A DNA stretch of 64,000 nucleotides from Procambarus clarkii (GCF_040958095.1 NC_091228.1:6413700-6477699); one strand, 5' to 3'; shown: positions 1 to 10,512, numbered from the stretch's first letter. Program-made: numbers and translations. The notes: generated by a model from the letters alone, not told the origin.

Positions 1-1068
1 CCAGAGCCTCTACGGCAGTGAGGAACGTCTCCTCTTTAGCCTACGGCAGTGAGGAACGTCTCCTCTTTAGCCTACGTCATTGAGGAACGTCTCCTCTTTA
101 GCCTACGTCATTGAGGAACGTCTCCTCTTTAGCCTACGGCAGTGAGGAACGTCTCCTCTTTAGCCTACGTCAGTGAGGAACGTCTCCTCTTTAGCCTACG
201 GCAGTGAGGAACGTCTCCTCTTTAGCCTACGTCAGTGAGGAACGTCTCCTCTTTAGCCTACGTCATTGAGGAACGTCTCCTCTTTAGCCTACGTCAGTGA
301 GGAACGTCTCCTCTTTAGCCTACGTCAGTGAGGAACGTCTCCTCTTTAGCCTACGTCATTGAGGAACGTCTCCTCTTTAGCCTACGTCAGTGAGGAACGT
401 CTCCTCTTTAGCCTACGTCAGTGAGGAACGTCTCCTCTTTAGCCTACGGCAGTGAGGAACGTCTCCTCTTTAGCCTACGTCAGTGAGGAACGTCTCCTCT
501 TTAGCCTACGGCAGTGAGGAACGTCTCCTCTTTAGCCTACGGCAGTGAGGAACGTCTCCTCTTTAGCCTACGGCAGTGAGGAACGTCTCCTCTTTAGCCT
601 ACGGCAGTGAGGAACGTCTCCTCTTTAGCCTACGGCAGTGAGGAACGTCTCCTCTTTAGCCTACGTCAGTGAGGAACGTCTCCTCTTTAGCCTACGTCAG
701 TGAGGAACGTCTCCTCTTTAGCCTACAGCAGTGAGGAACGTCTCCTCTTTAGCCTACGGCAGTGAGGAACGTCTCCTCTTTAGCCTACGGCAGTGAGGAA
801 CGTCTCCTCTTTAGCCTACGTCAGTGAGGAACGTCTCCTCTTTAGCCTACGTCAGTGAGGAACGTCTCCTCTTTAGCCTACGGCAGTGAGGAACGTCTCC
901 TCTTTAGCCTACGTCAGTGAGGAACGTCTCCTCTTTAGCCTACGTCAGTGAGGAACGTCTCCTCTTTAGCCTACGTCAGTGAGGAACGTCTCCTCTTTAG
1001 CCTACGTCAGTGAGGAACGTCTCCTCTTTAGCCTACGTCAGTGAGGAACGTCTCCTCTTTAGCCTACG
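1..1068. repeat. 31-bp minisatellite, about 34 copies
   Basis: The unit contains GTGAGGAACGTCTCCTCTTT and repeats with an exact 31-bp period from the window edge to about 1068. Copies differ mainly at two positions (ACGGCAG, ACGTCAG or ACGTCAT), so variant types are interspersed along the array. It may extend beyond the window. No coding function is seen. Confidence 0.97.
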
Positions 1069-1228
1069 GCACCACGCTCGGGACGTTACGTTGAGCAAGA
1101 CGTCTCTTCTCACCGCTTCTCTCTACCGTGCTCCTCACAGTGAGAAGTGAGGGAAAAAGCCTCTGTACTAATTTGAGCCTTACTCGTGCAGTAACCCTTT
1201 AGAAGCGAGGCCCGGTTACTGATGCTCC

Positions 1229-1230
<2 letters not shown>

Positions 1231-1310
<80 letters not shown>
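1231..1310. repeat. (GT)n microsatellite
   Basis: Pure GT dinucleotide run of 80 bp, directly followed by a LINE-tail repeat beginning ACTCACCTAGTTG. Confidence 0.98.
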
Positions 1311-1313
<3 letters not shown>

Positions 1314-1545
1314 CACCTAGTTGTACTCACCTAGTTGTGCTTGCGGGGGTTGAGCTCTGGCTCTTTGGTCCCGCCTCTCAACTGTCAATCAACTGGTGTA
1401 CAGATTCCTGAGCCTACTGGGCTCTATCATATCTACACTTGAAACTGTGTATGGAGTCAGCCTCCACCACATCACTTCCTAATGCATTCCATTTGTCAAC
1501 CACTCTGACACTAAAAAAGTTCTTTCTAATATCTCTGTGGCTGTG
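1311..1545 (-). mobile_element. LINE 3'-end fragment (family C), minus strand
   Basis: This is one of several copies in the window of a repeat beginning (plus strand) ACTCACCTAGTTGTGCTTGC. Read on the minus strand, 1545 to about 1420 encodes RKNFFSVRVVDKWNALGSDV followed by VVEADSIHSFKCR-like residues. This is the pattern seen at the C-terminal end of many non-LTR retrotransposon reverse transcriptases (FFSxRVVxxWNxLP..VVxAxSxxxFKxRLD). Only the 3' end is present, as expected of a 5'-truncated LINE. It lies between two GT microsatellites. Other copies are near 2239, 19618 and 36660. The family assignment rests on the C-terminal pattern only. Confidence 0.7.
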
Positions 1546-1548
1546 TGG

Positions 1549-1550
<2 letters not shown>

Positions 1551-1627
<77 letters not shown>
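1551..1627. repeat. (GT)n microsatellite
   Basis: A second long GT run, starting inside the end of the LINE fragment (CTGTGTGGCTGTGTGT). It may have grown from a short GT-rich stretch of that element. Confidence 0.97.
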
Positions 1628-1628
<1 letters not shown>

Positions 1629-2238
1629 CGCCTGTCCGTCTGTTCTCTGGACCACTGCCGTCTTCACCAGCGCCACACGACCGAAGCTTTCTCATTTCCT
1701 GCCGGCGTCTCAGGTCAGCGACACCTCCATGACCGCCGGAAATGGTCCTACTCGGTGAGACCTGGGTCCAGCACCCCCACACACACTCGCCTCCAGCAAC
1801 GGGGGTATGCAACACCTCTTCAACACCTTCATTTACAGAACACGATATTAAAATATGTTGCAAAAGGTTTTCCATGACAGTATTTTGCATTGACCAAGAC
1901 GTGAAAGGTGCGATATGTGATGGAGGAGTCAACTAGACAAGAACAGAACAGAACAGAACAGGTTGGAACCTCTAGAGAACAGGCAGAACAGGTGGATCTT
2001 AACACCATGAGTTCTTGGCCGGGTCTGGCCGTCTCCGGACGTGTTCCCTCCTTGGTACGTCGCCCAAAGGGCCGAAGTTCGATGCTCGATGGTCCAAATG
2101 ACCGGGCACTTTGCCATCATGTCCCAGCCAAGTGGTATACTGTTATACAGACTCTGCCTCTCCATAGTTACCAGTAGTTAATACACACTTTTTGAAGTAC
2201 GTGAACAATGGTGTAACCACTTGACTGAGAACTTGCAT
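1628..2238. other. Unassigned sequence, no gene seen
   Basis: Single-copy looking sequence with a short GAACA run near 1940-1962. No convincing exon, RNA gene or element was recognised. Confidence 0.5.
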
Positions 2239-2372
2239 TGTTGTACTCGCCTAGTTATTCTTGCGGTGGGGTTGAGCTGCAGCTCTTTAGTCCCGCCTCA
2301 ACTGTCAATCAACTAATGAACAGATTCTCGAACCTATTGGGCTCTATCATAACTACATTTGGAACTGTGTTA
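2239..2372 (-). mobile_element. LINE family C 3'-tail fragment
   Basis: A diverged partial copy of the 1311-1545 repeat: TTGTACTCGCCTAGTTATTC, then the GGTTGAGCT, GTCAATCAACT and GGGCTCTATCAT landmarks in the same order. It ends where the 22-bp minisatellite begins. Confidence 0.75.
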
Positions 2373-2385
2373 CGTTGAGGACCCC

Positions 2386-2676
2386 AGTGGCCGGACCCCC
2401 CAGCCACTGTGTGGCCGGACCCCCAGCCACTGTGTGGCCGGACCCCCAGCCACTGTGTGGCCGGACCCCAGCCACTGTGTGGCCGGACCCCAGCCACTGT
2501 GTGGCCGGACCCCAGCCACTGTGTGGCCGGACCCCAGCCACTGTGTGGCCGGACCCCCAGCCACTGTGTGGCCGGACCCCAGCCACTGTGTGGCCGGACC
2601 CCAGCCACTGTGTGGCCGGACCCCAGCCACTGTGTGGCCGGACCCCAGCCACTGTGTGGCCGGACCCCAGCCACTG
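2386..2676. repeat. 22-bp minisatellite, about 13-14 copies
   Basis: The unit is built on GGCCGGACCCCAGCCACTGT. Units differ by one C in the CCCC/CCCCC run, so the reading frame moves from unit to unit. The apparent reading frames through it on both strands are artefacts. Confidence 0.97.
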
Positions 2677-3015
2677 CTCATATCAACACCGTTGCTTTCA
2701 CGTCATTGTAAACAGAGCACATAAGCAGGATGTTGACATAACAAAGTGTGAGGGGTGAGAACATATGAAAAGTAGCCAAGACTTGAGCAGCGTGAGGCCA
2801 CAGTGCGTGAGGACGGCGCCTCTCGGAGCGAGGACAGGGTTTTTTACCCTCCAGTTCACTGTGGCTTGTCTGGCATGTTGACAGATACTGTGATTGACAG
2901 TATGACAGGTAATAACATTAACTTGAATTATCCAGGGGATAGAACTCGGACCTGTAAAATAAGGAGCCATCTCAACTTACTGGATCTCGATGAGGAAGGT
3001 AGCCAGGCTGCTCTT
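2677..3015. other. Unassigned sequence
   Basis: No exon with good borders or known element was recognised between the two tandem repeats. Confidence 0.5.
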
Positions 3016-3120
3016 CACCACCACCACCACTACCACCACTCCACCACCACTCCACCACCACTCCCCCCTCACCACCACCACTTCCCCCTCACAGCCCCCC
3101 CCCCCATCCCCCAGACACCC
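3016..3120. repeat. CCA/CAC-rich low-complexity tract
   Basis: Runs of CAC and CCA triplets grading into poly-C (CCCCCCCCCATCCCCC). It would read as poly-His/Pro in a chance frame. No gene context. Confidence 0.9.
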
Positions 3121-3221
3121 ACCAGGCGACAGATTCCTGGAGGGTAACCTTTAAATTTTTAATAAATTAATTCATGGTAAAAAATTAATGTAACACATGA
3201 TGAGGCTTACCACAAGGCTGG

Positions 3222-3305
3222 GAGGGAGGGAGGGAGGCAGGCAGGCAGGCTGGCAGGCAGGCAGGCAGGCAGGAAGGCAGGCAGGCAGGCAGGCAGGCAG
3301 GGAGG

Positions 3306-3342
<37 letters not shown>

Positions 3343-3426
3343 AGGGAGGCAGGCAGGCCAGCAGGGAGGCAGGGAGGGAGGCAGGCAGGCAGGCAGGCAG
3401 GCAGGGAGGCAGGCAGGCAGGCAGGA

Positions 3427-3458
<32 letters not shown>

Positions 3459-3461
3459 AGG

Positions 3462-3510
<49 letters not shown>

Positions 3511-3589
3511 AGGGAGGCAGGCAGGCAGGCAGGGAGGGAGGCAGGCAGGCAGGCAGGCAGGCAGGGAGGCAGGCAGGCAGGCAGGTAAG

Positions 3590-3630
<41 letters not shown>

Positions 3631-3797
3631 AGGCAGGCAGGCAGGCAGGCAGGGAGGCAGGCAGGCAGGCAGACAGGGAGACAGGCAGGCAAGCAGGCAG
3701 GCAGGGAGGCAGGCAGGCAGGCAGGCAGACAGGGAGGCAGGCAGGCAGGCAGGCAGGAAGGCAGGAAGGCAGGCCAGCAGGCAGGAAGGCAGGCAAG

Positions 3798-3848
<51 letters not shown>

Positions 3849-4065
3849 ACAGGGAGGCAGGCAGGCAGGCAGGCAGGAAGGCAGGAAGGCAGGAAGGCAG
3901 GCCAGCAGGCAGGAAGGCAGGCCAGCAGGCAGGGAGGCAGAGAGGCAGGCAGGGAGGCAGGCAGAGAGGCAGGCAGGGAGGCAGGCAGAGAGGCAGGCAG
4001 GCAGGCAGGGAGGCAGGCAGGCAGGCAGGGAGGGAGGGAGGCAGGCAGGCAGGCAGGCAGGGAGG

Positions 4066-4118
<53 letters not shown>

Positions 4119-4161
4119 AGGCAGGCAGGCAGGCAGGGAGGCAGGCAGGCAGGCAGGCAGG

Positions 4162-4230
<69 letters not shown>

Positions 4231-4273
4231 AGGGAGGGAGGCAGGGAGGCAGGCAGGCAGGGAGGCAGGCAGG

Positions 4274-4326
<53 letters not shown>

Positions 4327-4469
4327 AGGCAGGCAGGGAGGCAGGCAGGGAGGCAGGAAGGCAGGCAGAGAGGCAGGCAGGGAGGCAGGAAGGCAGGCAG
4401 GAAGGCAGGCAGGAAGGCAGGCAGGAAGGCAGGCAGGGAGGCAGGAAGGCAGGCAGAGAGGCAGGCAGG

Positions 4470-4510
<41 letters not shown>

Positions 4511-4547
4511 AGGCAGGCAGGCAGGCAGGCAGGCAGGGAGGCAGGCT
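3222..4547. repeat. GGCA/GGGA tetranucleotide repeat, 1.3 kb
   Basis: About 1.3 kb of GGCA units interrupted by GGGA, GGAA and GACA units, purine-rich on the plus strand. Period 4 combined with period 3 gives long open frames on both strands (GRQA repeats on plus, LPAC repeats on minus). These are not proteins. Larger blocks such as GCAGACAGGGAGGCAGGCA recur near 3670, 3725 and 3845, so higher-order duplication has occurred. Confidence 0.97.
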
Positions 4548-4637
4548 AGGGTAGACAGACTGTTGCTAGGCAACCTTCTCTGACGCTCTCCACTGCTGCC
4601 TCTTGTACATCCCTTCATCTTCCCTCTCTCTCTTATC

Positions 4638-5672
4638 ACGCCCACGGCACCCACACCCTGCCTCCCACGTCACCCATACCCTGCCTCCCACGTCACCCAC
4701 ACCCTGCCTCCCACGGCACCCATACCCTGCCTCCCACGGCACCCACACCCTGCCTCCCACGTCACCCATACCCTGCCTCCCACGGCACCCACACCCTGCC
4801 TCCCACGTCACCCATACCCTGCCTCCCACGTCACCCACACCCTGCCTCCCACGTCACCCATACCCTGCCTCCCACGGCACCCACACCCTGCCTCCCACGG
4901 CACCCAAACCCTGCCTCCCACGTCACCCATACCCTGCCTCCCACGGCACCCACACCCTGCCTCCCACGGCACCCATACCCTGCCTCCCACGTCACCCATA
5001 CCCTGCCTCCCACGTCACCCACACCCTGCCTCCCACGTCACCCACACCCTGCCTCCCACGGCACCCACACCCTGCCTCCCACGTCACCCATACCCTGCCT
5101 CCCACGTCACCCACACCCTGCCTCCCACGTCACCCATACCCTGCCTCCCACGGCACCCACACCCTGCCTCCCACGTCACCCATACCCTGCCTCCCACGTC
5201 ACCCACACCCTGCCTCCCACGTCACCCATACCCTGCCTCCCACGTCACCCATACCCTGCCTCCCACGTCACCCACACCCTGCCTCCCACGGCACCCACAC
5301 CCTGCCTCCCACGTCACCCATACCCTGCCTCCCACGGCACCCACACCCTGCCTCCCACCTCACCCATACCCTGCCTCCCACGTCACCCACACCCTGCCTC
5401 CCACGTCACCCATACCCTGCCTCCCACGGCACCCACACCCTGCCTCCCACGTCACCCATACCCTGCCTCCCACGTCACCCACACCCTGCCTCCCACGTCA
5501 CCCATACCCTGCCTCCCACGTCACCCACACCCTGCCTCCCACGGCACCCACACCCTGCCTCCCACGTCACCCATACCCTGCCTCCCACGGCACCCACACC
5601 CTGCCTCCCACGGCACCCACACCCTGCCTCCCACGTCACCCATACCCTGCCTCCCACGTCACCCACACACCT
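4638..5672. repeat. 23-bp minisatellite, about 45 copies
   Basis: The unit contains CCCACGTCACCCATACCCTG. Two binary variants (ACGTCACC or ACGGCACC, and CATACC or CACACC) shuffle along the array. The open frame through it (THTLPPTSP repeats) is a consequence of the repeat. Confidence 0.97.
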
Positions 5673-5694
5673 TACCCTTTTCCATTGATACTTG

Positions 5695-5800
5695 ACCCTT
5701 CACTTCCCCCTCCCCCACCCACTCTCACTCCCCCCACCCACCCTCACTCCCCCCACCCACCCTCACTCCCCCCCACCCACTCTCCCCCACCCCAACAGCC
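5695..5800. repeat. CCCCCCACCCAC-rich simple repeat
   Basis: Short repeats of CTCACTCCCCCCACCCAC between the 23-bp array and the first recognised receptor exon. Confidence 0.85.
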
Positions 5801-6172
5801 GACAGGGTGACGTCGCCGACATTCTCAATAAGTATTAAATTATCTCATTATCCTCATAGCGCTAACATCCTCCAGGCGAGCATCCTCCTCTCCTCCGGCC
5901 GGAGATCCGGCCCTCTACAGCCTCCTGGCTCGCCCTCTACAGCCTCCTGGCTCGGCCTCTACAGCTAGCCCCACCCTCCAGTACACGGAGCACTCTAATC
6001 TGTAGTACTAAGATTGCTAAAACATTAAATATGAAGAATATTACCGATTCTCAACTTTCTCCCTCTTGCCTTTTTTACATGTTGTTGTCACGAGGTAATT
6101 CTTCGAGTTCTGGCGAAGATATCTCTGGAAGCCTTTGAGAATGTTGACGTCTTTTGTGTTCCTTCACCACAG
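5801..6172 (+). other. Intron sequence upstream of the first visible receptor exon
   Basis: Includes a small duplicated segment (CTCTACAGCCTCCTGGCTCG, near 5921-5960). It ends in the acceptor TTCCTTCACCACAG at 6159-6172. Exons for the receptor ectodomain and TM1-TM3 were not found in the window. Confidence 0.6.
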
Positions 6173-6387
6173 AGTGTCGCTGACGTACCGGGTGACGTCA
6201 GCACACAAGATCAAGCTGACTGACAAGCAGCTGCTGCAGTGGCTGACGCCCATCTTGATGATCGTGTTGGTGTACCTAGGCGCCTGGACCCTGAGTGCCA
6301 CCCCCAGCGCCGTCGATCTCAAGGACTACAGCCATCTCAAGTTCAAGCAGTGCCGCTACGACTGGTGGGACCACTCCCTCGCCATGG
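6173..6387 (+). CDS. GPR158/GPR179-like class C GPCR, exon A (TM4 region)
   Basis: This exon is flanked by acceptor TTCCTTCACCACAG and donor GTGAGT. One nucleotide completes a previous codon, 71 codons follow, and one nucleotide is left over. The protein starts [20 protein letters not shown] (intracellular loop 2). Next is a hydrophobic segment, [20 protein letters not shown], which fits TM4. An extracellular loop follows with a cysteine in [12 protein letters not shown], placed where class C receptors have the extracellular-loop-2 Cys. The pattern matches the orphan family of GPR158 and GPR179 (human) and smog (Drosophila), plasma-membrane receptors that bind RGS/G-beta-5 complexes; GPR158 has been reported as a metabotropic glycine receptor. 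Family assignment is from recalled sequence pattern, not a search. The ectodomain and TM1-TM3 must lie upstream, outside the window or unrecognised. Confidence 0.9.
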
Positions 6388-6407
6388 GTGAGTTGTCGGG
6401 TACAGGG

Positions 6408-6780
6408 GGGACGGAGGGCGACTTTGGGAGGGAGGAACAGTACTTGTAGGGGAGGGAGGGAGGAAGGGAGGAACAGTACTTGTAGGGAGGGAGGGAGGAA
6501 CAGTACTTGTAGGGAGGGAGGGAGGAACAGTACTTGTAGGGAGGGAGGGAGGAACAGTACTTGTAGGGAGGGAGGGAGGAACAGTACTTGTAAGTAGGGA
6601 AGGAGGAACAGTACTTGTAGGGAGGAAGGGAGTGACGGTACTGTAGGGAGGAAGGGAGTGACGGTATTTGAGGGACGGAGGGAGGGAGTGACGGTACTGT
6701 AGGGAGGGAGGAACAGTACTTGTGACGGAGGGAGGGAAGGTGGCAGAAAGGGAGGGAAAGTAGCAGGGAAGGCAGACGTC
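6408..6780. repeat. Intronic minisatellite, GGGAGGGAGGAACAGTACTT units
   Basis: It starts about 20 bp after the exon A donor. Units of roughly 23 bp combine a GGGA-rich part with GGAACAGTACTTGTA and later degenerate into GGAGTGACGGTACTG variants. G-rich on the sense strand. Confidence 0.93.
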
Positions 6781-6973
6781 AGGAATTGTTTTTTACAACT
6801 AGTTGTTGTAAAAAAAATAATTAAACTTGTTTTACGAATTAACCTCTTACGTAATGTGTACTTTGTGTTACATAAACATTAAATTGATAAATAATTACTA
6901 CAGTACATATTCACATCCATAATTCCTGATCACCTGAGCAGTGCACCACCACCACCTTCTCCTCCTCCGGCAG

Positions 6974-7112
6974 GCGAGGTGCTCTTCCTGATGTGGGGGG
7001 TGAAGGTGTGCTTCAGTGTCCGCAAGGCGGAGAGCTTCTTCGACGAGGCCAAGTACATCTCGTGGGCCGTCTACAACATTGCCATCGTTAACATCGTCAT
7101 GGTCACCTTCCA
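6974..7112 (+). CDS. GPR158/GPR179-like class C GPCR, exon B (TM5-TM6)
   Basis: The acceptor is CCTCCTCCGGCAG and the donor GTGAGTCC. Phase matches exon A exactly (G plus GC gives Gly). The exon encodes 45 full codons. [20 protein letters not shown] gives TM5 and the start of intracellular loop 3, then [10 protein letters not shown] leads into [15 protein letters not shown] (TM6). It ends with two bases of a codon completed by the next exon (CA plus C gives His). The short helix and short third loop are typical of class C receptors. Nothing is broken. Confidence 0.92.
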
Positions 7113-8639
7113 GTGAGTCCTCGTGAAGAATGTCACTCTTATTTCTTAGACTGTTTTAACAATTATATAATTAATTTATCACCCAGCATCGTGGAAGTAA
7201 TTAAAAGGCTTTTCAGCACTAGTTTTCAGGTCTATTTTATGTTATGCTGAGATAGTTCCACTCAGGCTTTCAACACAAGCAATTTTTAGTTCTGGGAAAG
7301 ACACAATTCTCACGAGTAAAAACAATGGATTGTTCGTCATTTTCGGAAAATGTAGCATAGAGTAGTACAGACTTCATACATCTAATATCATTTAATGTCC
7401 TCGTGCTGTGTTGCTTCTCTTGTTCAACTTCTGAAAACACTACTCATCAAACACTGGTCTGGTCAAAAGTTACTGATTTGATTTTATCACCAATTTATCT
7501 TCATAATATTTCTCATCCAAAACACCTTCCTTACTCCACACTTTGACACAAAGCTTCCCACTCTCACTTGTCTGACCTTGTTGATCCTATTGGCTTGGAC
7601 TGCTCTTGTAAAATTCTATCACGACCCAGCGTGGATATTGCTAGAGTTGGCCCTCTATTACTTGTGCTACTAAGACAATGCACATGAGGAACTGCCAACC
7701 ATAAGTAAGAAGCCTCGTAGCCCTCTATACGAGGATCTGCTCTAAAGGCATGAACCTGTCCTCTCGAACAGGATATCACATTTTGACCTACAAATCCCCA
7801 AACCGACAAAATATAATATACTATAGCGCAAAATTGATGGGATGTCCCGTTCTCTAATCGTGGAAGCTGGTGTTTTAGATTCGGCTACTCTGAACAAAAA
7901 GTTCCAAGCAGCACGGGCTATGGTGAGCCCGTCGTACTTACCTGCCACAAGAGATGTGCGCCTAGGAGCTGAGCCATGCCAGGCCAAGCCAGATCAGGCC
8001 AGGCCAGGCCAGGTCGGGCCAGGCCAAGTTGATACATAGTTTTTGTGACGTGACAACTCTTGAAGGCCAGGCATGCTTAACCCAGGGCACAATCGCCAGT
8101 TGCGTTCACCTGTCACAAAGCCCTGTTTCAGTAGTGGCACTAGAGCAAGGCGTCTCAACTGCAAGTTCGGCACAAATATTTAATCAGGTGTGGGCTGGCG
8201 GTGACTGGGAATACTGTGGCTCAATAAGATATTATGCAGCATAAATCAGGCTCACGTAAAGTAGATACATTCAATTAGGATCAGCTTTATTTACGTTGAT
8301 CTGTATACATGACAGAAGGATTGTCATTACTTAAGTGCCAAGGCATAGAAGATGTGCCTATCTCTTATTTCCGACTACCTCCTTCACATTCCTTCTTCAC
8401 ATTCCTTCTCCACATCTCCGTACATTCCTTCCTTGTCCCCTTCACACTCTGTATCACTCTGATTACTTCTTATTCTACTGTTGTTGTGTATCTTCTTGGT
8501 CTTATTCAAGTGTAAGGTTATTGTTTGCCCTGTTTACATATAGTACTTGTTCCGCCGTGTCAATGGGTAATGTGTTTTACCTTGTCTCCATCTGTTTTCT
8601 CAGCAGTGCTTACTTTAATTCACTCCTTCCTTATCGCAG
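7113..8639 (+). other. Receptor intron
   Basis: A 1.5-kb intron. At 7979-8033 there is a short run of AGGCC-type pentamers (CCAGGCCAGGCCAGG). A pyrimidine-rich stretch with CTTC repeats lies near 8380-8430. The intron ends in acceptor CTTATCGCAG. Minus-strand open frames at 7564-7987 could not be matched to anything. Confidence 0.7.
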
Positions 8640-8745
8640 CCTGATCATCTTCCCCGACGCTGGGCCGGACATCAAGTACCTGTTTGGGTTCCTGAGGACA
8701 CAGTTCAGCACCTCCACCACCGTCCTCCTCATCTTTGGGCCCAAG
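8640..8745 (+). CDS. GPR158/GPR179-like class C GPCR, exon C (TM6 end-TM7)
   Basis: The exon completes the His codon begun in exon B and adds 35 codons: LIIFPDAGPDIKYLFGFLRT then QFSTSTTVLLIFGPK. The second part is TM7, ending in the FxPK motif that closes TM7 in class C receptors. It ends in phase 0 at donor AAG|GTGAGT. That donor is the first unit of a minisatellite that repeats the donor-like sequence downstream, which may matter for splicing fidelity. Confidence 0.92.
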
Positions 8746-8852
8746 GTGAGTGAGACACATAGCCCAAGGTGGGTGACACATTGCCCGATGTGGGTGACAC
8801 ACATAGCCCGAGGTGGGTGACACATAGCCCGAGGTGGGTGAGACACATAGCC
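8742..8852 (+). repeat. Minisatellite made of splice-donor-like units
   Basis: Five units of 21-24 bp begin at the exon C donor: AAGGTGAGTGAGACACATAG, then AAGGTGGGTGACACAT, GATGTGGGTGACACACA, GAGGTGGGTGACACAT and GAGGTGGGTGAGACAC. Each unit carries a (A/G)AGGTGGGTGA-like sequence (GATGTGGGTGA in one) that resembles a 5' splice site, so the array multiplies the donor inside the intron. Confidence 0.9.
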
Positions 8853-9282
8853 CAGTGCCTTCAAGCATATTTTCTCTTAACGGCTTCTTACCTAACCCGG
8901 CTTACAAGATCGGGCTTGTCCAGGTCACGGCCTTTCCAAATGTCGGTCGCCTATGCAATGAGTCTTGAAATCATTGGTTTTGTCATATCTGGTATTCAAA
9001 CTATGCATGGAGGTAGCTTACATTATTTTTTCCTGTTCATTCCAATCTTAACTGCCCTTACACTGGTAGTGTGGTTCATCTGTGTGGATACCACCCCAAG
9101 CATGTCCTCCTGTCTTGTGCTACCCTTCAACATTAATATCTTATCCATCTCATTGACACCACGGAATATTCTGTATCCTTTATTTCTGTCATCCGATGTC
9201 GTTAGATTCAGTTTTCAAGGTCTTATTCCTGTTGCTCAATCTACTTCATTCCGGAACAAGTCTTGTGGCATGCCTCCTGGTT
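8853..9282 (-). mobile_element. Probable decayed LINE family D segment
   Basis: Sequence upstream (minus-strand sense) of the 120-bp array, which itself derives from the 3' tail of LINE family D (see 52631-53154). The minus-strand translation contains fragments such as WYPHR and NVSYLHA but many stops. I take it as older sequence of the same or a related element; weak evidence. Confidence 0.3.
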
Positions 9283-9846
9283 ACCTGGTTGATGGGGTTC
9301 TGGGAGTTCTTCTACTCCCCAAGCCCGGCCCGAGGCCAGGCTTGACTTGTGAGAGTTTGGTCCACCAGGCTGTTGCTTGGAGCGGCCCGCAGGCCCACAT
9401 ATACCTGGTTGATGGGGTTCTGGGAGTTCTTCTACTCCCCAAGCCCGGCCCGAGGCCAGGCTTGACTTGTGAGAGTTTGGTCCACCAGGCTGTTGCTTGG
9501 AGCGGCCCGCAGGCCCACATATACCTGCTTGATGGGGTTCTGGGAGTTCTTCTACTCCCCAAGCCCGGCCCGAGGCCAGGCTTGACTTGTGAGAGTTTGG
9601 TCCACCAGGCTGTTGCTTGGAGCGGCCCGCAGGCCCACATATACCTGGTTGATGGGGTTCTGGGAGTTCTTCTACTCCCCAAGCCCGGCCCGAGGCCAGG
9701 CTTGACTTGTGAGAGTTTGGTCCACCAGGCTGTTGCTTGGAGCGGCCCGCAGGCCCACATATACCTGGTTGATGGGGTTCTGGGAGTTCTTCTACTCCCC
9801 AAGTCCGGCCCGAGGCCAGGCTTGACTTGTGAGAGTTTGGTCCACT
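9283..9846. repeat. 120-bp minisatellite, five units, derived from a LINE tail
   Basis: GATGGGGTTCTGGGAGTTCT recurs at 9291, 9411, 9531, 9651 and 9771, an exact 120-bp period. Units are nearly identical; single changes are seen near 9528 and 9804. The unit aligns over most of its length with the LINE tail at about 52645-52755, sharing CGAGGCCAGGCTTGACTTGT and GGTCCACCAGGCTGTTGCTT. The minus-strand frame therefore repeats a LINE C-terminal peptide. It lies inside a receptor intron. Confidence 0.96.
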
Positions 9847-10193
9847 AGGCAATCAAGCCTCTGAAAGTTCTCATTTTTTGTGTTACTTGAGATAAGGGTT
9901 CCATATATAGAGGACAGATGCTGTATAAAGCGTTGTGAAAGCTTCCTTGTCTCGCCTCCTGAAGGCTAAGCTGATGTTCTCTAGCTCAGCATATGCTGAT
10001 GTGATTATACTCAGTACCTGGCAGTTATACTTTCCCTAGGTTCCTTATTTCGCGTGAGGTTGTGAAAGGAGGTGGCTTGTAACACCTATACTTCAAGCTC
10101 ACTCCACTTGTTTACCACCAGCAATGTGCAAATGATAAATAGGTTTTGTAAGTTTCCTAACACCTGACCACATGTATGGCTCATCCTACACCC

Positions 10194-10318
10194 CCACCAT
10201 GACGTAACCCCCATGACGTAACCCCCATGACGTAACCCCCATCACCTAACCCCCATGACCTAACTCCCCATGACCTAACCCTCCATGACCTAACCCCCCC
10301 CATGACCTAACCCCCCAC
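10194..10318. repeat. CCCATGACGTAACC short tandem repeat
   Basis: About eight units of 14-17 bp (CCCATGACGTAA, later CCATGACCTAA) in the receptor intron, about 50 bp before acceptor TCTTGCAG of exon D. Confidence 0.9.
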
Positions 10319-10368
10319 GTATAAGGCTGTTGCTATACCCTATGATCTGACCCCTGGCCGTCTTGCAG

Positions 10369-10512
10369 TTCTACCGGATCGTGCAGGGGACGGGCGACCA
10401 GTACGACAACAGAGCCCGGGCCAAGGGTGTTACTGCCAGCTTCTCGCTCAACGGCCTTGGTGTTATGAACGAGGAACCCGCAGACCTCTCCCAGGAGAAC
10501 GAAGAACTCAAG
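10369..10512 (+). CDS. GPR158/GPR179-like class C GPCR, exon D (juxtamembrane tail)
   Basis: The acceptor is GGCCGTCTTGCAG and the donor GTAAGT. The exon is exactly 48 codons, phase 0 at both ends. It continues TM7 with FYRIVQGTGDQYDNRARAKG, then VTASFSLNGLGVMNEE, and ends in SQENEELK, the start of an acidic/basic helix likely to form a coiled coil. The segment after TM7 carrying R-A-K-G followed by an EENEELKEEI-type helix is a family hallmark as I recall it. It is the cytoplasmic start of the tail that contacts signalling partners. Confidence 0.92.

Noticed and set aside
1-1068. CRISPR array
   Set aside because: The direct repeats are contiguous with a 31-bp period and no spacers, and the genome is clearly eukaryotic.
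1110-1316. Open frames rich in HTHTHT or VCVCVC
   Set aside because: They arise from reading GT repeats in triplets; there is no splice or start context.
3185-4654. Open frames of 450-489 codons ([16 protein letters not shown])
   Set aside because: Pure consequence of a tetranucleotide GGCA repeat, open on both strands; no gene evidence.
4603-5688. 361-codon frame THTLPPTSP repeats
   Set aside because: Direct product of the 23-bp minisatellite.
8769-9848. 359-codon frame through the receptor intron
   Set aside because: About half is the 120-bp minisatellite, and it starts in a donor-like repeat. There is no domain match, and the true coding frame is exon C (8640-8745).
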